Shown piece by piece: positions 56,033-64,000 of a DNA stretch of 64,000 bases. A model generated the notes under the pieces. It saw only the letters and a program-made list of their open reading frames with translations, was not told the DNA's origin and searched no databases. This stretch comes from Rhynchonema sp. JSB1_4 (Eukaryota > Nematoda > Chromadorea > Monhysterida > Xyalidae). The position numbers and the translations under genes are program-made. The stretch is taken from contig JASAMV010007321.1 of assembly GCA_030248065.1 (NCBI GenBank), positions 46,022-110,021 of the forward strand, written 5' to 3'. Within the stretch, counting starts at the first letter, position 1. Every line of letters starts with the position of its first letter.

Positions 56033-57000
56033 TACCGACCGGAGGTTTCCGGTTACACCCCCTAACCCGAGTAGAGCCCCGCTGGGGCTCAGCTCGGAAG
56101 ATGTATCAAACAGAGCCTTGTGGGCTCTATTCGGGATTTTTTGTTCTGGTGCTCAGTTTATGGTCAAAATTTATGAACAGAACAAAAAGAGCTATTTTAC
56201 ATAATAATTCGTACTTTTTGGTCAAATTTTTCTCCTTTCATGCATATAGAACCAAAATATCGTCCATACCAAGCATCTATAAGACACAAAAACGTCTTGC
56301 AAAAGGTATGAACCATATTCGAAAAGTACAAAAATTTTACATGGCGCTCTATTCTGAAGACCTTTCGAATAAAGCCTCATGGGGCTCTATTTGGGAACAT
56401 ACATGTTGAATTACTGACATGGTCAGAAGTCAAACCACACATATTGTATGTAAGTCAAGCGACTCAAGAACTGATTTCAGAATCGCGCTACGAGCCTCTA
56501 TAAGCGAGTTGGGAAAATTCAAACTTCGCACGCCGCAATCAAGGTTCGATATACTTCGCGCGCCGCAGTCTAAACGTACTTGGTACGCCGCATTGTATAT
56601 AACATGATACAATTCTATATAGGCGCTCTCGGCACATAATACAGCGGTTGAACTTCAGACGCCGCAATATTGACGTACTTCACACGCCGCAAATCCGCTG
56701 ATTTTGGTACGCCGCACGATATCCAATCTTTGAACGCCGCGAATGAATTGATTTTGGCACGCCGTAAAATAACCGAAGTTCAGGCACCGCATCAGAGTTG
56801 ATTTTGGCACGCCGCAGTGTACTTCAGACGCCGCAATGTGGGTCACACGCCGCAAAAGAATGCGTGCACAACGCACGCCGCAACCGTGTCACTAATTCAA
56901 CATGTACGTTGGGAATAAAAATAATTTTCAAGATCCGATTTCCCACCTACTACCGAATAGAGCCTCAGGGGCTGTCACCGGAAAAGTCCGGTATCACATT
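56033..57000. mobile_element. element H with internal ACGCCGCA repeats
   Basis: The ends TACCGACCGGAGGTTTCCGG and, inverted, TACCGGACTTTTCCGGTGAC, followed on both sides by GAGCCCC/GGGGCTC hairpins and the phrase AATAGAGCCTCATGGGGCTC. From 56520 to 56885 the word ACGCCGCA recurs about fourteen times at irregular spacing. No protein was recognised. Confidence 0.6.
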
Positions 57001-57160
57001 GACATGTACAATCCCTAAACTTTTAGATTATTTCGTTTTTGAATGCACCTGAGTTGAGTCACATGCGTCGACCTTAAATGCTGACACTTTGAGCGCCAGA
57101 CAAGCTTTGTAAGTATAAAAACAGTAATCAGAAGAATTCATCAAGTCAGTCCTGTGTAAG

Positions 57161-57459
57161 GGCTCCACCAGATAGACCCGAAACCCGAAACCCGAAACAT
57201 AAATTTTTTCTATGTCCATGTTTCGGGTTTCGGGTTTTGAAAAAAAACCCGAAACCCGAAACACAAAGCATAATAATCGAAAATGTTTTGGTCTTGCCAC
57301 TTGTAGCTGACGTGCACAATTTATACAGACAGTCGAAACATTTGCGATTATCATGCTTCGTGTTTCGGGTTTCGGGTTTTTTTTCAAAACCCGGAACATG
57401 GACATAGAAAAAATTTATGTTTCGGGTTTCGGGTTTCGGGTCTATCTGGTGGAGCCCTA
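57161..57459. repeat. palindromic element made of CCCGAAA heptamers
   Basis: The arms start AGGGCTCCACCAGATAGACC and continue as tandem CCCGAAA, then a block around TTTTTTCTATGTCCATG and a second CCCGAAA run; the right arm is the inverse almost base for base. Confidence 0.8.
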
Positions 57460-57612
57460 AGGCGACAATCTTCGTTGGTCGTGTTATTCGAGGTAAGCAA
57501 CAGGTGTTATTTTGTTGCTCGCGTGGACAACTATCTCATTAAATGCAGTGCTATTTTTTGTTGTTTGCTGCACACAGACACACACACATTGGTGAAGAAG
57601 AAACGCTGACAC

Positions 57613-59038
57613 AATTACGAGAAGCCATATATGTCATATTACTGGGGTGGTGCAGCACACGTTATCCACTGTGGCCTGTGGCGCACGTTATCCACTGCGG
57701 CGCACGTTATCCACTGTGGCGCATGTTATCCACTGTGGCGCACGTTATCCACTGTGGCGCACGTTATCCACTGTGGCGCATGTTATCCACTGTGGCGCAT
57801 GGTATCCACTGTGGCGCACGTTATCCACTGTGGCGCACGTTATCCACTGTGGCGCACGTTATCCACTGTGGCGCACGTTATCCACTATGGCGCATGTTAT
57901 CCACAGTGGCGCATGTTATCCACTGTGGCGCACGTTATCCACTGTGGCGCATGTTATCCATTGTGGTGCACGTTATCCACTCACATTTTCTGTGGCCCAA
58001 GTAATCCGGCCTGTCTTTCTGGTGGCACGCCATAGCCACTCATATTTTTTGTGTCGCACGTTATCCGGTCTTCAGTTTGTGTGGCGCACCATATCCAACA
58101 GATACAAAATCGAAAAACCTTTAAAATAACTTATTTCGCGATTCGAAGAACAGTTCTGGAACCGTTTCATTTAACATTTTATTTGTCAATTATAAACCTA
58201 ATTAATGCCGGGTGATGTTTCACTCGCAAACCACACGATATGTTCATACTTGTGCATATACTTATGCAATCATCGAAACATTTTCGCCTTCATGGCGAAA
58301 GGTGAAAACATAAATGTGAAAATGTTTCGATGATTACATAAGTATAGTCCATCCACCAGCTCATGGCACTTTGTGTTGCTGCTGGCTGGTTTGGTCCCTT
58401 CCTCCACGTTCTAATGAAAGAGAAATTGGGTGTCAGCGATATTGCAAAAAACTAAAAAAATAATAAAATGTGTCGAAAACGATTGAATTCGATCAAATTT
58501 AAAATTAAATTAAATTAAAATCTATAAAACACGTCGATTTCATAAAAACCACAATTTAGGAGCAAAAATTATTCTTTTTGGAAACTCAATTTCTCTTTCA
58601 TTAGAACGTGGAGGAAGGGAAGAAGTCGGCCAGCAGCATCACAAAGTGCCATGAGCTGGTGGACGGACTATACACACAAGTGATGAACAACCTTTGCGGT
58701 GTGCAAATGAAACATCAGCCTGCATTAGTTAATTTTATCATTGATAAATAAAAAATGTCAAATGAAGGGGTTCCAGAACTGATCTCAGAATAGCAAAATA
58801 AGCTTTTTGGAAGCTATCTCGATTTTTTATCCATGGGATAACGTGCGCCACACAAACTGAGGACCGGATAAGCTGACAGTTGAACCACACAGAATGTGAG
58901 TGGATATGGCGTGCCACCGCCAGCAGAACATACCGGATAACGTGCGCCACCAAAAATTTGAGCGGATAACGTGCGCCACAGCCACCCCAGCCTTAACAAC
59001 TAACAACCCCAGTAGTATGACATGTATGCAAGAAGTAA
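57613..59038. mobile_element. foldback element FB, copy B, with 19-bp tandem arms
   Basis: The left arm has about 17 tandem units of GTGGCGCACGTTATCCACT (57655-57985); the right arm (58840-58990) has fewer, in inverse. The outer ends ATGTCATATTACTGGGG and its inverse match. The loop shares CTTATTTCGCGATTC and AAACATTTTC words with copy A. Because 19 is not a multiple of 3, all three frames are open across the array. Confidence 0.85.
58345..58672. mobile_element. TATAGTCC/CTCATG palindromic MITE, copy 3, nested in FB copy B
   Basis: The ends TATAGTCCATCCACCAGCTC and the inverse GAGCTGGTGGACGGACTATA, then inner GAAAGAGAAATTGGG pairs. It is inserted in the loop of the foldback. Confidence 0.8.
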
Positions 59039-59269
59039 AGCAAAAAATAATGGGAAACAGACATGAATTTAATGAAAAGCAGCGGGTTAACGACAGCACG
59101 ATGTGACTGAAATCATCGACCCAAGTAAGCATTTAGATGGAACGGCACAGCTTGTTTTTGACCCTTGCTTCTTCCAAGAAAGAGTGATTATGACTCACTG
59201 TAAATCACGATGGAAAACACGTTATTGTGTGATTACTGTATGTGATCGTGATAACGACGGTGGGTCTTA

Positions 59270-59540
59270 GTGTGTGAGTTGCTGCTCGCTACTGCCATCT
59301 TAATATGCAAACCGTCTACATACACATGTGTGTAGACTGTTCTGTCTGCGTCTGGTCAGTATTTCGGTATCCTACCCTCAGTTGAAGTTCAAAGTGACTT
59401 CGTTTGCAGGTCAATTGGAATTAATTGGTCATCGGGAACGTAATGAAAATAAAATTTATTTGGACAAGAAAGCCCGATTTTATAGTGGTTGTCCTCATAG
59501 CAGCAGTTGACCAAAACAAAAAATTATACGCATTGGTCGA
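59270..59540 (+). repeat. repeat X, copy 2
   Basis: Collinear with about 45000-45246 (GCTGCTCGCTACTGCCATCT, then CCCTCAGTTGAAGTTCAAAG). Both copies continue into the GATCGGATCGG MITE. Confidence 0.6.
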
Positions 59541-59649
59541 TATCAAACGTGGTGATCGGATCGGTCAAAGTAGTCCGACCACATTTGACGTGACTGATCT
59601 GGGTTAAACCAGTCCGATGCGATCCGATCAACAAGTTTGATGTGAACCA
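59541..59649. mobile_element. small MITE with GATCGGATCGG ends, copy 2
   Basis: GATATCAAACGTGGTGATCG and the inverse of GATCCGATCAACAAGTTTGA flank a short core, as at 45247. Confidence 0.6.
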
Positions 59650-59930
59650 TAAATCTTGCCGGCATGGCAATTGTGACGTTCATGTTGTTGTGTTTGTGTA
59701 GAGACGAACAGCACCAATTCAGAATACAGAATACTATATTGCCGAATTTTTGGTACTCAATAGTATACACTCGTCAGGGCTGAAACTGCTGTTCGTCTTT
59801 CAAAGACACACAACAACCTGAACAACCATAGTTTCGGAATTGTTGGAACCAATATTGTGGATCACTCACGGATTGTGATTTTCTGCACCAATGGTCACCA
59901 CTCAGCCAGACAGATCACAGCACTCCAAAC

Positions 59931-60223
59931 CAGGGTTGGGCAAAAAACGTTTTTTTTTTCAAAATTCGTTCTTTTAAAGTCATGTCATCATTGAAAGTCA
60001 AACTCCGCATATCGACGTATCTCGACAAAGTAAAAATTGGTCGGAAATTTTTTGAAAAAAAGGGACAAAAAATTGATTTTACTTGAAAATCAGGGTACTT
60101 TCCTCGAAAAATCAGGTAAAATAAAGTAAATTCAGTATTTAAAAAAACGAAACACGACCCCGATGTTTCTTTAAAAAAACGTCGTTTTTTAAGAAAAAAC
60201 GCTGTCGTTTTTTCTCAACCCTA
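59931..60223 (+). mobile_element. hAT-like MITE, CAGGGTTGGGCAAA family, copy 2
   Basis: It runs from CAGGGTTGGGCAAAAAACG to CTCAACCCTA. The related sequence at about 45470 lacks it (CACTGCAAACACGTTGG), an empty site that confirms the borders; flanks CTCCAAAC and CATCAAAC match at 6 of 8. Confidence 0.8.
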
Positions 60224-61077
60224 CATCAAACGCGTGTAATATGGAAAGACTTTTTGCCCATAGCGCAGCGATAGCTTAGCAACGACACACAAGATTTAAC
60301 TGAATAGCGAAGAAGGTTTTTAAATGAATATGGGATGGAAACAAACAAAACACCAAACAACAATATAGGGTCACACAACCTCTACAACTATTGACAAAAA
60401 GGGTCGAGCGAGTGAACACCTCAAAGACCAAAATAAAAAATACCATAACAAATTTTTAAACCCAACCAACAAAAAAGAATATAAAAAAAAAAAAAAAAAA
60501 ATTTTTATACTTCTGGAAATTTGTGACGTAAATAACAACCACACACAAACTGACCTAACTAGACCAAGGACCGTACTGACCACCAAGAAAATAGCTATAA
60601 ATACAGCCAACTCCCTACATGAAGAATCGAGCGTGACGCGCATTCCTCCGTACGCCATAGGGAATTCACTAAAAAAAACAAGAAAAAAAAAAGTAAACGA
60701 AAGATAAAAACAAAAAAAAAGTAAACACAAACTAGAAACAAAAAACAAGACAGACAGATTCGACTAAGGTAGCTGCCGGAAGCAGCGGGAGCCACAGCAG
60801 GGGCGGTTGCGAGACAGCCCCAAAAATGGACACGCAGAGGCTAGAGGGGGAGGGAGAGGGGGGGGGGGGGCGGGGGGGGGGGGAAAAAAAAAAAGAGCAA
60901 AAAGCCCCCACTGCTCCTCCCTACTCTACAAGACTCAAGTGGTGTGGAGACCAGCGCGGCGGGGGAGCGTAGCACACACCCCACCCCCCCCCACCCGGGG
61001 AGAATTGGGGGCAAGTGGGGTAGAATTGGGGGCAAGGCAAAATTGGACTCTAGTGTGTTGGTTGGGGGCTAAGCCTA
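60224..61077. other. low-complexity A-rich and G-rich sequence, no gene
   Basis: The first part (to about 60470) continues repeat X and matches the segment after FB copy A (46632-46740). Then A-rich tracts and a G-run (60846-60882). Open frames here are simple-sequence artefacts. Confidence 0.6.
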
Positions 61078-61078
61078 A

Positions 61079-61245
61079 GGGTTACGGTAGTGGGTTACGG
61101 TAGCTGGTTACGGTAGGTTGGTTACGGTAGGTGGTTTTCAGTATCATACTGTTACGTTGTGTACTGCATTGTGTTAACTTGTGCTCATTTTGTTAGATTA
61201 CGGTAGGGTACAGTAACCGGGTTACGGTAGGTGGTTTGTGGTAGC
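61079..61245 (+). repeat. iterated GGTTACGGTAG words
   Basis: About five units at 61079-61135 and three more at 61170-61245, spacing 11-16 bases. Single GGTTACGG or inverse copies at 61687, 62152 and 63597 suggest a dispersed family. Confidence 0.65.
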
Positions 61246-63057
61246 CGTATTACAGTATCCCGCAACTTACTGTAATGTCTAAACGCAATCCCCACCTTTT
61301 TGCGCGCTTAAAACCTAGAGTTTTTGGCTTTCATGCGTCATTTTTGTCATGCGTTATTTTTTGTGCGTCATTTATTTTGCGCGCTTTTTTAACACGATAA
61401 ACTACAACTTATTCCTCTCCTACCCTGAAAATTTCAGCCCAATCGGACCATGCAACTGCGAGAACGATCCATTACAATATTTCAGTTTAACACAAATCCT
61501 GAACCGCCAAGGCTAGATAGCGTCAGCTGGCACCATACGTTTTGGCAGAATTCCAACACGGCAAAATTCCAACCAATCAGCGTGGGGGCTAATACACAGC
61601 GGCATAGGGGAGCATCATTTCTGGCTGCGTAGGCGTAGGGAGGTCGGGTTTTTTGGGTTTTTTATGTTTGTCATGTGTTGCTGGTGGACCGATTATGTTT
61701 TAGGGGTTACGGTAATTAAAGAACAACGCATTTACAGACCAATAACTGGAAATTCATTGAATTATTGTGCTTTTCGTGTCTTTTGTATGGGAAATTGGTA
61801 CCATATGGGAATGTTGGGAATTGGCAACCAACACATAGATAACAACGAATTATAGTCAGAATGTTATTGAACAACGCAATAACATCCAATTTTGTTAAAA
61901 TAGTGTAGGAACACGGGGATTAATGGAAATGGATGCTACATGGTTGCACATGGTTGACAAAAATAAAATTAGATTGCTGGTGATAAATAACAACGCTGTG
62001 GCGTCCAATTCCTTATTGAGCAACGGGAAATAGTTGTAGGAGTATTTTAGCAATTTGGACAACGCAACATCGTCGGAAACGAACTGGATGGACAAAAGAC
62101 ACTCAATGGATGCGAAATGATTATGTGCGCGGTACGTGCTGTTGCACGTCAGGTTACGGGATTGTAAAAGGGGTCCCTTTTTGCTGCGTCATTTTTTTTG
62201 CCATCTGGCAAACAGCAAATTTTGTGGAGACAGAGGAAATTTTTTAATCTTGCCAGGAAGCAAGTGCACAAATTTTATTTGCAAGAGAGCTTGCAAATGC
62301 AGCCCCCCACTCTCTTTCATTGCCTTGGCGAGGGATAGACCTAGTTGGTGTGCTGTACCGAAGTGCTGAACTTTGAAGCCAATTTTTTCTTCTGAAAACC
62401 TCGGACAGCACGGGTACCATGCTAGATCTCTCCCTCGTGGAGGCGTATTTTAGAGTTCCTGGGGGTATGCTGCCAAAATTTCCCAAAATAACTTAGAAAT
62501 TTTTCGAGGGTCTTCCACGCATGAGTAGAGCCAACGTGTCCGTATTAGGGAAAGTGAGGCAGTATGTGGTATGTGGTGCGGTATGAGGTGCACATGGTTG
62601 CCATGTAAAGTTTTTCGATAAATGTCTTCATGGACTTGAAAATCCTGTCTTGGTAGTCTTACCCACCCCCCAGTGGAGGGTGGGACACATGAGTGCAGCT
62701 TATTTGTGTGGTATTGAGCAAGTCTAATTGCATTAAACGTGTAGAACATGTTACGGCACACAAAATTGCTATGTAAAGGTTTTCTGCAGACCGTTCCAAA
62801 AATTTGAAAATTCGATTCTCAGTTGGACTGTGTCACATGTGTGGGGCGCACATGTTTAGATTTGGGCTAATTGTTGTACGTGTGTTGAATATGGCACGTC
62901 AAAGTGCATTAAATTTGCTATAGATGGTTTTCCATCAATACTCACAGAAAAGTTCGGAGTCCTTTTTTTGATAAGAAGGATGAGTGCAGCTTACAAGTTA
63001 CGATGCGTATAAATGTGTGTTATATTATTCCACATACAAAGATACATTCAACAACTT
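61246..63057. other. no gene recognised
   Basis: No splice-consistent exon or known motif. A 103-codon minus frame at 62450-62761 has no recognisable features. Confidence 0.4.
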
Positions 63058-63506
63058 TTATTGCATGTCACACGGGAATCCAACAGGACCAGGGAACTTG
63101 AACGCCATGTAGATGCTCAAATCATCTTTTTTCATCACAAGATAGTTCTTCAAACCATTGAATTCAGCGAACCATTCCATGAGCTCACGACGGCTGATGT
63201 CGGACTCGTAGGCCTGTAAAGCACGGAGTTGTAGAGATATAAGAGTGAAGGTTTTCAATTAACCTTGTGACAGAATTCCTTCCAAGTGTCGTCCAAAAAT
63301 TGAGTACTCAGGTCCTCGGCAATATCGTCCATGCACTCGGACACGAAAGCCCCGACGGTGCGACCGCACAAGTGGTTGGGCACGAAGACGTCGAGAAGTT
63401 CGGTGCCAAGTTTGCAACCGGGGCAGTAAGCGTCAATATTGAGCCAAATGTGACTGTTGAGGGGACCAGCCACAAGATCAAAAAGCATTTCATTTAAGGC
63501 AGACAT
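63058..63506 (-). CDS. unrecognised 132-residue protein, two exons
   Basis: Exons 63264-63506 and 63058-63213 join in phase 0 across a 50-nt intron (GTTAAT donor, TTTACAG acceptor), giving 132 residues. It starts MSALNEMLFDLVAGPLNSHI, has a CPGC motif at about 28-31 and four further cysteines (VPNHLCGR, VSECMDD, EFCHK, GFPCDM), and an acidic helical middle (DDIAEDLSTQFLDDTWKEF). No signal peptide or membrane segment is obvious. AATAAA overlaps the stop codon (CAATAAAA). Good phase, tiny intron and poly(A) signal make it a convincing gene, but I do not recognise the family. It is divergently arranged with the gene starting at 63768, so they may share a promoter region of about 260 bases. Confidence 0.65.
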
Positions 63507-63650
63507 TTTTTCATGGAGTGTTGGCAGGACGAATGACTTTTTCGGAAATATGGCTAATTATATGTCAAAATGAAATTCAAATCTCCCGCCAAATTACCGT
63601 AACCCAAGTCCATTCCAGCGTTACCCAATCGGGATGCTTCATGAAATCCA

Positions 63651-63656
63651 TATAAG
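63651..63656 (+). promoter_or_regulatory. candidate TATA box for the right-edge gene
   Basis: TATAAG, with a CAGTTAGT initiator-like word about 28 bases downstream (63679), the normal TATA-to-start spacing. Confidence 0.45.
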
Positions 63657-63767
63657 TACCACCAGATCACTAGACCACCAGTTAGTTGTAGACTTCTATC
63701 ATACAAAGTACTCAAAACAATTTCAGTTCACATTGCTGCTATCATTCTCGCAATTGTGTTCCAAATC

Positions 63768-64000
63768 ATGCCGGGTCCCGAGTTGTCTAACGTGACGCTC
63801 GATGAATTGAAAACGCTCATTGAGGACGTACAATCGTGGCTACTCGATGACGCGTACAGATGGGCACTGTTCACCCGAATGACTCAGCTGTTGCCAGATC
63901 CGTTCGACTGGGCGACTGACAATTGGCTGTGGCAGTTCGGCGTGTACAACAACAAATACCCAGGTGCTGTGGTTTGCGATTCTTTTGTATTTGGTAGAGC
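63768..64000 (+). CDS. unrecognised protein, 5' part, runs off the window
   Basis: From the ATG at 63768 the frame reads MPGPELSNVTLDELKTLIED then VQSWLLDDAYRWALF and DWATDNWLWQFGVYNNKYP, an amphipathic, Trp-rich sequence. A donor CCAG|GTGCTG at 63964 is possible. In the same frame upstream lies a hydrophobic run (VHIAAIILAIVFQI) without an ATG and directly after TTTCAG, so the true start may be on an upstream exon with these residues as a signal peptide. A TATA box and initiator upstream fit either model. No family was recognised. Confidence 0.5.
   Translation, partial: MPGPELSNVTLDELKTLIEDVQSWLLDDAYRWALFTRMTQLLPDPFDWATDNWLWQFGVYNNKYPGAVVCDSFVFGR

Noticed and set aside
57655..57985. Possible CRISPR-like array
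   Set aside because: Units are contiguous 19-mers with no spacers and have an inverted counterpart arm; the DNA is eukaryotic.
57543..58129. Three long overlapping open frames of 134-160 codons on the plus strand
   Set aside because: They are the three frames of one 19-bp tandem array in a foldback arm. All frames are open because the unit has no stop codon, and they repeat the same short peptide.
60371..60795. Phe/Leu-rich minus-strand frames of 66-125 codons resembling membrane proteins
   Set aside because: They are generated by A-rich low-complexity DNA read as TTT/TTC codons.

Overview
This is animal nuclear DNA, not bacterial. Coding sequence is split into short exons with GT..AG borders whose phases agree across introns, AATAAA signals follow some genes, and most of the window is non-coding and full of small non-autonomous DNA transposons. 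An LDL-receptor-A-containing prohormone-4/IDLSRF-type neuropeptide precursor, an ionotropic-receptor-like channel and an ODR-2-like Ly6 protein point to a protostome, most likely an ecdysozoan (arthropod, tardigrade, nematode relative or similar). I cannot fix the phylum from the sequence alone.

Genes, left to right: prohormone-4/IDLSRF-like precursor (+, 4340-6509, five exons); spliceosomal SmF (-, 7576-9517, three coding exons); ionotropic-receptor-like channel (+, 18620-22627, about nine exons); an unrecognised 85-residue two-exon gene (-, 27139-27466); an orphan signal/anchor exon (+, 35406-35568); ODR-2-like Ly6/uPAR protein (+, 41923-44513, three exons, hAT transposase fossil in intron 2); a complete seven-transmembrane receptor (-, 46885-55999, eight exons, 362 residues by my count); and at the right edge a divergent pair, a 132-residue two-exon gene (-, 63058-63506) and the start of another gene (+, from 63768). 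Several of the genes (neuropeptide precursor, ionotropic receptor, receptor, Ly6) would suit sensory or neural functions, but nothing here shows co-regulation.

Repeats: 9.8-17.5 kb is a dense nest of hAT-like MITEs. Their borders can be read because most insertions keep 8-bp target duplications, and elements sit inside elements up to five deep. A second nest of four elements fills the largest intron of the receptor gene (49.4-52.1 kb). Each family has its own short iterated word near both ends (for example GGCCCGGCCCG or GGGTATGGGAAATTT), and the interiors share A/T tracts spaced about one helical turn apart. Other repeats are foldback elements with tandem-repeat arms (31.8-34.3, 45.6-46.6 and 57.6-59.0 kb), a TA-targeting family with a paralogous empty site, a TCGTCAACGCA-terminated MITE family, and several palindromic MITEs inside receptor introns. 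The intervals 23-27, 28-31.7, 34.4-41.9 and 61-63 kb contain no gene I can support.

Exon borders were placed by eye from splice consensus, phase and protein-family pattern; no alignment or RNA evidence was available.
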